Shown here piece after piece: positions 1 through 6,663 of a stretch of DNA of 17,312 bases (its first letter is position 1; each line of letters starts with the position of its first letter). The stretch lies in contig JBFFNE010000065.1 in assembly GCA_041563315.1 (NCBI GenBank), positions 1 through 17,312 on the forward strand, written 5' to 3'. The stretch comes from JBFEYJ01 sp041563315 (GTDB lineage: Bacteria; Pseudomonadota; Gammaproteobacteria; Thiohalomonadales; Thiohalomonadaceae). Made by a program: the position numbers and the translations under genes. A model generated the notes under the pieces. That model worked only from the letters and a program-made list of their open reading frames with translations. It was not told the DNA's origin and did not search any database.

Positions 1-163
1 ACGGTGTACTTGCCGTCATTGTACTGGTTCTGGATCAATTTAAGCAGGTTAATGATCGGTTGGGCCACTACGCTGGTGACAAAGGTCTTGTGCTCGTCGC
101 GAGGCTATTGCGTGATCATCTGCGAGGCAGCAAGGCCGCCACCGTGTCGTAGGCGATGACATG
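1..163 (+). pseudogene. GGDEF (diguanylate cyclase) domain remnant, cut by window edge
   Basis: Reading from base 3, the frame gives a recognisable first half of a GGDEF domain: a segment reading LDQFKQVNDRLGHYAGD, then L-x-x-V-A-R-L-L-R-D-H-L-R. This matches the family pattern D-x-D-x-F-K-x-x-N-D-x-x-G-H-x-x-G-D-x-x-L-x-x-V-A. A TAG stop follows at 150-152, where the GGDEF signature should come. The adjacent frame reads V-G-D-D-M at 149-163, a plausible worn signature, so a frameshift plus decay explains it. The first metal-binding Asp of the D-x-D pair appears replaced by Val. Nothing downstream resembles the second half of the domain. The 5' part lies outside the window. It cannot make c-di-GMP as written. 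The identification of the domain is firm; the exact lesion is inferred. Confidence 0.75.
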
Positions 164-245
164 GAAGAAAGCGTGGAAGTAAATGTGGTCAGATGAAACC
201 TTTCCAGTCGTGTTTAAGACCGCATTTAGCACCGCGCTCTTTGTT

Positions 246-713
246 TTACCCCTGTTCCCGATATTGCCCCGCTGTGCGCACCGGTACTTCGAATAGCGGC
301 ACAGTCGGAGATTGCGGGTCAGTGATGATGAGGTGATGATCCGTCTGGCAGGGCTTATGGCTGTCATTACGTGCTATCAGCCGTATCACCTGGACACCAC
401 CTGGCGGGATCGCTGAACTCATGGGAGAGTAACGGAGGTTACAGACTTTTGCGCTACCTGCCTGCGGCTGAAGATCGACACGAACCTCGTGCCATGTTCT
501 GCTGTGGTTGGATATAGTGAGTTCTTCACTGGTTTTCCCCAGCATATCCAGCTGCATTTTGGACAGCGTCAGCCCGGAGCCGTCAGAGATGGGAGGGAGG
601 ATGGTGACGGTGATGATGGCGGTAGCCGTGGCAGCGATGACGACACACGCCACGGCGCTCAACCATAGTATCGTGATGAATTCGATGAGATACCACAGAG
701 TTCGCCGCGTCAT
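246..713 (-). CDS. membrane-anchored protein with PapD-like (pilus chaperone N-domain-like) region
   Basis: 155 residues. Residues about 12-38 form one hydrophobic segment (membrane anchor or uncleaved signal). The rest, about 45-150, is beta-rich and reads like the first domain of a periplasmic pilus chaperone: a strand with I-S-N (67-69), then Y-S-P (95-97), I-P-P-G-G-x-Q-x-I-R-L-I (102-113) and L-I-I-T-D (128-132). Usher-pathway chaperones are about 230 residues with two Ig-like domains, so this would be a single-domain relative. Cys91 and Cys122 could form a disulfide. No usher or pilin gene is visible. A TATAAT lies only four bases before the ATG and no good ribosome binding site is seen, so the start is uncertain. 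Function unknown; the resemblance is by pattern only. Confidence 0.6.
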   Translation of the reverse strand: MTRRTLWYLIEFITILWLSAVACVVIAATATAIITVTILPPISDGSGLTLSKMQLDMLGKTSEELTISNHSRTWHEVRVDLQPQAGSAKVCNLRYSPMSSAIPPGGVQVIRLIARNDSHKPCQTDHHLIITDPQSPTVPLFEVPVRTAGQYREQG

Positions 714-1212
714 TTAATTATACTCTATTCCTTGTCGTTTCTTCTTGTCTGCAACCCTAGCTTTTTCAATATATAGCATGAAAGCACAAATGAATGCACC
801 TTTTTGGGGCATTCACGCCAAGGCATGGGAGCGTGAGAAATATCGTAAATCCATACCAACTGCGCATGAGTGATGGTGGACGATAAATGCCTAATTTAGC
901 GAGTCTAACCGCTTCATCAAGAAAATAAGAGCTGAGGGATAACAGGGACCTACCCCAAAGAAACGGCGAGGTAACTGCTTGCCCCATGACAGTGCCCATA
1001 CCGCAAAGGCGAAAAGAGAAGTTCCAGGTAGCCAGGGTGCGTGGAGCATGGCACTTTCGGCAAGCGGCGCTTGTTGTTTAAGGTTCGGGTCCCCGGATGG
1101 GGCAACTGGCCTACTCGGCAATCGCATAAGGGGGCGACTGGGTACACCGGGAGATGAGATGATCTTTATTCCCGCCGGGGAGGGGCTCTATAAAAGTTTT
1201 TCTCTGGTTATT
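714..1212. other. about 500-base gap without a recognisable gene
   Basis: Open frames here, such as one at 979-1734 on plus and several on minus, have no domain pattern, no ribosome binding site and no family resemblance, and the longest is the antisense of msrB. No tRNA, riboswitch or transposase remnant was recognised. The left end must hold the promoter of the minus-strand gene ending at 246, and the right end the 3' flank of msrB. Confidence 0.4.
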
Positions 1213-1701
1213 TCACGCCTTGTCAGGGATGAACTTCAGTGCCACACCGTTGTTACAGTAGCGCTTACCGGTCGGTTTAGGACCGTCGTTGAAAATATGC
1301 CCGTGGTGTCCGCCACAGCGTGTGCAATGGTACTCGGTGCGTGGCCAGATCAGTTTGAAGTCACGTCGGGTGCCGAAGGCATTGGGAAGGGCCGCGTAAA
1401 AGCTCGGCCAGCCGGTGCCACTATCGAACTTGGTCTCGGAGCTGAACAGAGGATGATCGCAGGCAACGCAGAGATAGATCCCCTTGCGCTTTTCATCGTT
1501 CAGCGGGCTGGACCAGGCTTTTTCGGTACCCTCTTCACGCAGCACGTGGAATTGGGCTGGGGTGAGGCGTGTACGCCACTCTTTTTCGCTGAGCACCAGT
1601 TTTTCAACAGTAACTCCCGACGGTCCGGCGAAAACCTGTTGTTGGAGCAGGGGCAGGAGGGGCAGGCTGCCCAGAGCGAGAATAAGATTGCGTCGTTGCA
1701 T
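1213..1701 (-). CDS. msrB: peptide-methionine (R)-S-oxide reductase MsrB, exported
   Basis: Reduces methionine-R-sulfoxide in oxidised proteins back to methionine. Numbered from Met at 1701 (162 residues), an N-terminal QRRN followed by a hydrophobic stretch and V-F-A looks like a twin-arginine export signal, so the enzyme probably acts in the periplasm. The SelR/MsrB fold follows: two zinc-binding pairs, C78-V-A-C81 and C126-T-R-C129, the family block KFDSGTGWPSF, H-x-x-H-G-H-I-F-x-D-G, and the catalytic Cys149 in R-Y-C-N-N. Length is normal for one domain plus a signal. Two in-frame ATGs exist (1707 and 1701). GGGAG at 1708-1712 (read on minus) abuts the first and lies six bases from the second, so 1701 is preferred. 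No msrA or membrane partner is adjacent; it seems monocistronic. Confidence 0.95.
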   Translation of the reverse strand: MQRRNLILALGSLPLLPLLQQQVFAGPSGVTVEKLVLSEKEWRTRLTPAQFHVLREEGTEKAWSSPLNDEKRKGIYLCVACDHPLFSSETKFDSGTGWPSFYAALPNAFGTRRDFKLIWPRTEYHCTRCGGHHGHIFNDGPKPTGKRYCNNGVALKFIPDKA

Positions 1702-1755
1702 GATCATCTCCCTGGGTTACCGGGTGCTTCGTGATGGGTCATGTAAAGCATGGTC

Positions 1756-1781
1756 AATAAAAAACGGCTCAGCAAGAGCCG
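1756..1781 (-). terminator. rho-independent terminator pointing to the minus strand
   Basis: CGGCTC (1765-1770), loop AGCAA, GAGCCG (1776-1781) form a perfect 6-bp stem. Read on minus it is followed by TTTTTTATT (complement of 1756-1764). It would stop leftward transcripts arriving from above 1781, the nearest being the RIO kinase, now about 590 bases away across a pseudogene. It also insulates the msrB promoter region. Confidence 0.7.
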
Positions 1782-1814
1782 ATTTACCATTGAAGACGAA
1801 TAAGGAATGGTTTG

Positions 1815-2165
1815 TCTGCTGCAGGGTGACTCTGACACTTCACTGGGAGAAGATGCGCCGCGAGGGCTATGACCTGGTGATCGATAATCCCGCGTTTGCC
1901 GCTTTTCGTGCCGTCCGGATGGATTATATGGTGATTGGCAAGTTGCCCTATGTGCTCAGTTTTACCCTTGTCAGCCAGGTCGATGAAATGATGTTGACCC
2001 AGCCGGGCTGATCGGTCGAGCTGTGGCCAGCCTGCCTTCGCCATCGATATCTGCCCTGCGTCTGGAGCGCCGGTCGTGCCATGCTGGAGGCGCTGAATTG
2101 AAGCGGCGACCAATGACATCTACGCCGGTATCGATGGCCTGTTGGAAGGACTGTACGGCTATTGA
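1815..2165 (+). pseudogene. decayed, internally deleted copy of the PhnD-like binding protein gene
   Basis: This is a broken paralogue of the gene at 4234-5058. From about 1826 one frame reads LHWEKMRREGYDLVIDNPAF and continues to V-D-E-M-M, matching residues about 78-129 of the intact protein. A TGA at 2009-2011 ends that frame. Shifted by one base, I-G-R-A-V-A-S, then S-P and A-L-R-L-E match intact residues 136-155. Next comes A-G-R-A-M-L-E-A-L-N (intact 240-249), so about 85 codons are deleted between. The end T-N-D-I-Y-A-G-I-D-G-L-L-E-G-L-Y-G-Y-stop (to 2165) matches the intact C-terminus. The first 75 or so codons, including the signal peptide, are missing. It cannot yield a functional protein. 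Confidence 0.9.
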
Positions 2166-2371
2166 TAGAGAGACTGTGCAGGTTCTGGAGGCCACTATGT
2201 TGTTCCTGGAACAAGCGGTTGCCGATTAATCACGAAAACCTGGAAAAATCGGCCATCATGGCATGGAACACCGTTTTAATCAGCGATTAAAGGGATTTAA
2301 TCGGCCTAACAAGGAGCGAGTTGCTGTGGGCTTTATGCCGTGTTCGCTCTAGTTTTAGACAACAGCTTAAG
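2166..2371. other. intergenic, with a loose inverted repeat
   Basis: GGAGCGA near 2310-2320 and TCGCTC(T) near 2344-2350 could pair across a loop of about 23 bases, followed on plus by TAGTTTT. It might be the old terminator of the PhnD-like pseudogene, but the stem is short and the loop long. Nothing else is seen. Confidence 0.3.
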
Positions 2372-3229
2372 TTAATCCGATTCCTGGGCTTCGCGTTGAC
2401 GCCTGCGCCGCTCATACTCTTCGTCCATGGCAATCTGGATAACATCCAGCACTACCTCAACATCGGCATTCGGTGTGGTGTCCTCGAACTGACCCGTTAG
2501 CGGGGTCTCTGGGCGCAACTCGCCATCTTGGTATAACGCCCACATCTCCTTCGCATATTGCGTGGTGATTAATTCGGGGGCGTAACGAGCGTAGTAGGTG
2601 GTAATGGCGTCAACGTCGCGCTGTAGCATCCACTGTGCATGGTTGTTTCTCGCCGCATCAACGGCTTGTGGAAGATCGATAATTACCGGCCCATTGCTGT
2701 CTAGCAGGACGTTAAATTCCGAAAGGTCGCCATGCACCAGCCCGGCGCAAAGCATACGCTGCACATACTGCATCATCACCGCATGGTGAGCCAAGGCCTC
2801 TTCGGGCGGCAGAGAGACATCATTCAGGCGCGGCGCTACCTGACCCTCGGCATCGGTGATCAGCTCCATTAGCAGCACACCCTCAAAGCAGCCATAGGGC
2901 TGGGGCACACGTATCCCGGCATCCGCCAGTCGATAGAGGGCATCCACCTCAGCATTCTGCCAGGCCTCCTCCTGCTCATTTCGGCCGAAATTGGAGCCCT
3001 TCACCATGGCGCGGGAGCGGCGGCTGTTACGTACAGTGCGACCTTCCTGATACTGTACCGCCTGTTTGAAACTGCGCTTGCTCGCCTCCTTATAGACTTT
3101 GGCACAGCGGATCGCCGTACCACAGCGCACGATATAGACCGCGGCCTCTTTGCCGCTCATCAGAGGTCGGATGACCTCATCCACCAGGCCATCATCGACC
3201 AGGGGTTGGATTCGTTTTGGGATTTTCAT
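2372..3229 (-). CDS. RIO1-like serine protein kinase (PA4780 family)
   Basis: 285 residues from the chosen start MKIPKR. It has the RIO kinase core: a flexible nucleotide loop S-G-K-E-A-A-V-Y (25-32), the ATP-contacting Lys44 in R-C-A-K-V-Y-K, catalytic loop H-G-D-L-S-E-F-N-V-L (166-175, with Asp168 and Asn173) and the metal-binding Asp in I-I-D-L-P-Q (183-188). The tail is charged. Archaeal and eukaryotic RIO kinases act in small-subunit ribosome maturation; the bacterial relatives are poorly characterised and the substrate is unknown. A longer frame would start at 3295, but the family pattern begins at MKIPKRIQPL-V-D-D-G and the extra 22 residues have no domain character. Neither start has a strong ribosome binding site. 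The dead GNAT gene upstream is on the same strand, so the two may once have shared a transcript. Confidence 0.92.
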   Translation of the reverse strand: MKIPKRIQPLVDDGLVDEVIRPLMSGKEAAVYIVRCGTAIRCAKVYKEASKRSFKQAVQYQEGRTVRNSRRSRAMVKGSNFGRNEQEEAWQNAEVDALYRLADAGIRVPQPYGCFEGVLLMELITDAEGQVAPRLNDVSLPPEEALAHHAVMMQYVQRMLCAGLVHGDLSEFNVLLDSNGPVIIDLPQAVDAARNNHAQWMLQRDVDAITTYYARYAPELITTQYAKEMWALYQDGELRPETPLTGQFEDTTPNADVEVVLDVIQIAMDEEYERRRRQREAQESD

Positions 3230-3433
3230 TTGGTAAGGCTGTTTGCTTGCTTTGATAGGGTATGAGGGGGCATTGGCGGCGGGTCTTGAATCCATGCACT
3301 ACTGACGCTTCAAGACCGGCTCTATGGGTCGGGGATCCATACGAGATGTTTCTGCCGAGTATGCCCCTTTTTCTGCCCTAGAAGCAAGGGGAATAATCTG
3401 GATAGGAGGGGCGAACGCGGCTGGACTGCTCTC

Positions 3434-4018
3434 TTATGGTACTTCCCTGACCAATAGCAGGATATGCCCACGATAGTGGTGGCTGGGGTGTTCGCCACCG
3501 CTCGCTTGTCGATAACCCGATAGCCCAAGCGTCGATAGAGTCTGAGCGCCCCGCGATTTTCCTCGAATACCTCGATGCTGCTCAGAGTGCTTCCCGCCTG
3601 CCTGCCGTGCCAGCCTATCGACCTCCTCCATGAGGGCGCTACCGACACCCAGATGGCGGAATTTGGGGTAAGTCGCGAGCATATTGATTTATTAGCTGTC
3701 TGGGACGCACTGCTCTAGTTCAATAAGGGGGCGGATAAACTCCGGGAATTCATGCTGATCATCTACCGCCTCCGCTGAGGGGAGGCGGTAGGCCAGTAGC
3801 ATCCCGGCGACTTCCTCATCCAACAGCGCCAGTTGTGCATTGCGATAGGAGAAGTTCTCGGTTTCAGACGGCGCATTCCTTGCCCCGACATCGACAAGAG
3901 TCTTTCCGGCTTGTTGTGACTGAGCCCAGAAAAAGGTAGGTATGCCTTCACCCGCCATCATAGCCAGTTCTGCGATAGCACAAGTATTCTCTCCGGTCGC
4001 TGGTCTGATTTTCATCAT
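3434..4018 (-). pseudogene. GNAT-family N-acetyltransferase, inactivated
   Basis: The first frame (4018 down to 3692) starts M-M-K-I-R-P-A-T and shows F-W-A-Q-S, F-S-Y-R-N, G-M-L-L-A-Y-R-L-P and E-F-I-R-P-L-x-E-L-E, typical of a GNAT subfamily. It is interrupted by two adjacent in-frame TAA codons, exactly where relatives carry two aromatic residues before I-N-M-L-A-T-Y-P. The same frame then continues INMLATYPKFRHLGVGSALM, which includes the acetyl-CoA-binding R-x-x-G-x-G/A loop. Near 3590 it shifts to another frame carrying VFEENRGALRLYRRLGYR, then near 3480 back to the first for G-H-I-L-L-L-V-R. So there are two stops and two compensating shifts in a protein otherwise complete from end to end. 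Decay looks recent. Confidence 0.9.
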
Positions 4019-4132
4019 GCCCCATTAGAGGCGATAAGCTGGCTTGTGCTAAATGTTGACCAAAAATTGCTTCCAGGGCTCCAATGTATGCCATGTGAAA
4101 TCAAGGTGTTAAATTCTGCTCCTGGAAATTTA

Positions 4133-4148
4133 TGTGATGTCCATCACA
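4133..4148. promoter_or_regulatory. perfect CRP/Vfr-type site upstream of the PhnD-like gene
   Basis: TGTGATGTCCATCACA is an exact TGTGA-N6-TCACA, and the symmetry extends one base each side (4132-4149). Its centre (4140/4141) lies 61.5 bases before the start of transcription predicted from the TATAAT at 4190-4195, the classical class I activator position. The -35 region is poor, as expected of an activator-dependent promoter. Confidence 0.75.
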
Positions 4149-4189
4149 TGCTAATGAGGATAGTGGTCCTTGGGCTTGTGCTGATACCG

Positions 4190-4195
4190 TATAAT
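4190..4195 (+). promoter_or_regulatory. -10 element of the PhnD-like gene promoter
   Basis: Consensus TATAAT. No good -35 lies 16-18 bases upstream (nearest is TTGGGC at 4170-4175, spacer 14). Transcription would begin near 4202, leaving a leader of about 32 bases with GGAG nine bases before the ATG at 4234. Confidence 0.6.
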
Positions 4196-4233
4196 TCATA
4201 GTAAATGAATAAGTTATTGCGGAGCGTTGTTCA

Positions 4234-5058
4234 ATGACCACAAAATCAATGAGAGTTATAAGGCCGTCTTTTCAATCAGGCTATTTGTTTGTTTTTCTTT
4301 TGTTGATGCTACTGGTGGGCACTAGCAAGGCAAACGAGCTAACCTTGGCGGTTAATTTGGGCCTGACAGCGGAACAGGCGGCCGAGAAGTACAAACCTCT
4401 GGTCAGGTACCTCGGTCAGGTCACCGGACAGCGGATAAAGCTTCAGACCAGCGCTAATATGCTGGCCCATTGGGAGATGATGCGCCGCGAAGGCTATGAT
4501 CTGGTGCTCGATAATCCCGCATTTACCGCATACCGTGCAGCCAAAATGGACTATACGGTGATTGGCAAGTTGCCCGATGTGCTGAGTTTTACCTTGGTTA
4601 CTCATGTCGATGAGATGATGTTTGAGCCTGATGAGATGATCGGGCGCGGCGTGGCGACACAGGCTTCACCGGCGATGACGGCCCTGCGTTTGGTGGAGAT
4701 CTATAGCAACCCGATGCGCCAGCCAAGCTTGATCCGGGTAAATACCCATACGGAAGCCCTGGAGCTGGTGATGAAGGGAAAAGCCACCGGCGCAATGGTA
4801 CCGACAGGGATGATTGCCGGCTATCAGGAACTGAATCCTGTTTATACCACCGAGCAGACGCCTGCCCCCGGAATTTCCGTCAGTGCCCGAGTCGGCCCTG
4901 AACTGCGCGACAAGATCCATCAGGGACTGCTGGATGCCCACAAGTCCCCGTCTGGCCGCGCCATGCTGAATGCGCTGAATGTCCCGAATATTGAGAATGC
5001 TAACAATGCGATCTATGCGGGTATGGAGCATATGCTCGAAGGGCTACATGGTTATTAG
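4234..5058 (+). CDS. PhnD-like phosphate/phosphonate-type substrate-binding protein
   Basis: 274 residues. An N-terminal signal peptide (hydrophobic core about 17-30, likely cut after S-K-A near residue 33) precedes a periplasmic binding-protein fold of the PhnD type: L-T-L-A-V-N-L-G (36-43), Y-K-P-L-V-R-Y-L (53-60), the mid-domain block Y-D-L-V-L-D-N-P-A-F (88-97) and K-G-K-A-T-G-A (181-187). PhnD proteins bind phosphonates, phosphite or phosphate for an ABC importer, but the family also serves as the sensor input of signalling proteins. No permease or ATPase gene is adjacent, so the ligand and role are open. GGAG nine bases before the ATG fixes the start. A perfect CRP-type site and TATAAT lie upstream. 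A broken paralogue lies at 1815-2165, so this copy is the survivor of a duplication. Confidence 0.85.
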   Translation: MTTKSMRVIRPSFQSGYLFVFLLLMLLVGTSKANELTLAVNLGLTAEQAAEKYKPLVRYLGQVTGQRIKLQTSANMLAHWEMMRREGYDLVLDNPAFTAYRAAKMDYTVIGKLPDVLSFTLVTHVDEMMFEPDEMIGRGVATQASPAMTALRLVEIYSNPMRQPSLIRVNTHTEALELVMKGKATGAMVPTGMIAGYQELNPVYTTEQTPAPGISVSARVGPELRDKIHQGLLDAHKSPSGRAMLNALNVPNIENANNAIYAGMEHMLEGLHGY

Positions 5059-5068
5059 CGGCACATAG

Positions 5069-5130
5069 GGATGCTCGGGGCGATTGGGTCTGAACTAATA
5101 CAGTTAAGTATCTATCCAGCCCCAGCATCC
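5069..5130 (+). repeat. long inverted repeat after the PhnD-like gene
   Basis: GGATGCTCGGGGC (5069-5081) pairs with GCCCCAGCATCC (5119-5130) with a single bulge. Inside the loop, AACT-AATAC-AGTT can form a second small stem. No T-tract follows, so it is not a standard rho-independent terminator. It could protect the 3' end of the message or be a small structured RNA; nothing more can be said. Confidence 0.55.
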
Positions 5131-5315
5131 TTGGACTGTGTTCATTCACAGAGTGGGCATCTTTAGCTCAGCAAGCCGGCCAGCGGTGTTTCGTGAGGGC
5201 TCTGTGCAGTCTGCGAGCAGTGTGCCTCAGCATGAGATCTGTTCGATATTTAAGTCTCTTGTCGCCATGATTGTTTGATCTAATCCAATAACAATCCCCA
5301 TGATGTCATTGCCCA

Positions 5316-5990
5316 ATGTGTTTTTCCGCCACTGTTAGTTATAGTGCCGCCGTTGTGCTGGTGACCGCGGGTGCCTATGCCGTGCAGCAGGCCAGGTCGC
5401 TTGAGCCTCAGTACAGGCTGTTGGCGCTGACTCCTGTTTTATTTGGTATTCAGCAGGGCTTTGAGGGGATGGTGTGGCGGGAGATCGATGCGGGAACAGC
5501 GGAGGCCGCGATACCCTATGCGATGGGGTTTCACTTCTTTTCGTACTTTCTTTGGCTCTGGTGGTTCCCGCTCTGTTGTCTGCTTATCGAAACTGGCAAG
5601 ATTCGCAGGAGGATCTTTCTTGGTTTTGGTCTGTTTGGCGCACTCACGGGTGGCCTGGTCTACTTCACGATTCTCTTTCATCCCGATTGGATGTCGGTAG
5701 GGGTGAGAGAACACTCCATCATTTACCATGTGTCGTCCACCTATCGGGGGCCCGTCAGCGTCCCCATCCCTGCCAGTGCGCTCTACGCCCTGGTGGTGCT
5801 GGTGCCACTGCTCTTTTCCAGTGAACGCTATTTGCAGTTTTTCGGTATCTTGGTAGTCATCTCCGTGGTGCTGGCATCAATGTTTTATGGTTATGCCTTT
5901 GTTTCGGTCTGGTGCTTCTTCGCCGCCGTGCTTTCAATTTATCTCAGCGATATGATTCGAAGAGTAAAGCACTCAAGACTTACAGTGTGA
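5316..5990 (+). CDS. DUF6629 family integral membrane protein
   Basis: 224 residues, about seven hydrophobic segments, almost no soluble part. The opening M-C-F-S-A-T-V-S-Y is the hallmark of this family, as is the early F-G-I-Q-Q-G-x-E-G-x-V-W (43-54). His73 and a Trp-rich segment (F-L-W-L-W-W-F-P) lie in the third helix. Function is not known. The ATG has no clear ribosome binding site, but the conserved N-terminus supports this start. It is preceded by 257 bases of non-coding sequence and followed by paired hairpins, so it is probably transcribed alone. Confidence 0.85.
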   Translation: MCFSATVSYSAAVVLVTAGAYAVQQARSLEPQYRLLALTPVLFGIQQGFEGMVWREIDAGTAEAAIPYAMGFHFFSYFLWLWWFPLCCLLIETGKIRRRIFLGFGLFGALTGGLVYFTILFHPDWMSVGVREHSIIYHVSSTYRGPVSVPIPASALYALVVLVPLLFSSERYLQFFGILVVISVVLASMFYGYAFVSVWCFFAAVLSIYLSDMIRRVKHSRLTV

Positions 5991-5998
5991 ATTGCCCG

Positions 5999-6036
5999 GA
6001 CAGTCTGGACTGTCGTTCTTGTGCTCTTGAAGAACA
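5999..6036 (+). repeat. two tandem hairpins after the DUF6629 gene
   Basis: GACAGTC-TG-GACTGTC (5999-6014) is a perfect 16-base palindrome. It is followed directly by GTTCTT, a nine-base loop and AAGAAC. No T-tract follows, so a terminator role is possible but unproven. Confidence 0.45.
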
Positions 6037-6180
6037 GAGTTAGCTACGCGTACCTGGTGGAAGATACACATCCAGTCTAGAGCCTGAAAGGATCAAGCTG
6101 TAAGGACTCTTCATATTCTGTCTCCAAAATTCCAGGAATTCAGGTAGACTCTACTGCCCTGGTAGCCACTTCTCGTTGTT

Positions 6181-6582
6181 ATGATAGTCAAAATCCTCTT
6201 CACCGCGTTGATCATCCTGGCTGCCCTGATCTTTGTTCGCTATCAGAATCGTCAGGTGAGGAAGCAGGAAGCCGAATGCCAGACAACACCGGCCTCTGAC
6301 CGCCGCACCCCTATGATCATTGCTATGGGGTTTGTGCTGCTAACCTTGGTTATTTCTGGCGGCATTTATTATTCACACTGGCAAGAGAGCCACCGTCTTT
6401 TTACCGTTAAGGTCACTAACAGCCACAGCGGTGAGGTACAGAGCTATCACGTGTATCGGCGTGGTATCCATGATCGTCGTTTTCGTACTATTGATGGGCG
6501 AGAGGTCCATCTTTCTGATGCTGAGCGTATGGATGTGTGGGAAGGAGTAGACGATGAGAACACTGAGCAGTCCGGCCCTTGA
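6181..6582 (+). CDS. small two-helix membrane protein, function unknown
   Basis: 133 residues. Hydrophobic segments at about 3-19 and 45-65 are separated by a short polar, positively charged stretch. The C-terminal half (about 73-122) is soluble and basic to mixed, with F-T-V-K-V-T-N-S-H-S-G-E-V-Q-S-Y-H-V and a segment around R-T-I-D-G-R-E-V-H-L-S-D-A-E-R, which suggests a small beta-rich domain. I do not recognise the family. Codon use and the consistent protein-like C-terminal half support a real gene. No clear ribosome binding site precedes the ATG at 6181; later in-frame starts such as Met45 would lose the first helix. The CvfB-like gene starts 81 bases downstream and has its own ribosome binding site. 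Confidence 0.65.
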   Translation: MIVKILFTALIILAALIFVRYQNRQVRKQEAECQTTPASDRRTPMIIAMGFVLLTLVISGGIYYSHWQESHRLFTVKVTNSHSGEVQSYHVYRRGIHDRRFRTIDGREVHLSDAERMDVWEGVDDENTEQSGP

Positions 6583-6663
6583 TGCTGATGGGGAGTCGCC
6601 GAGTCATACAGAACTTGGTATATCATTCATAAAATAAAAAATTTATTTCGACAGGGTAAAAAC

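Noticed and set aside
1090..1110. GGTTCGGGTCCC, resembling a tRNA T-arm
   Set aside because: No matching acceptor, D or anticodon arms around it.
979..1734. Long plus-strand open frame of 251 codons
   Set aside because: Most of it is the antisense of msrB; it has no domain pattern and no ribosome binding site.
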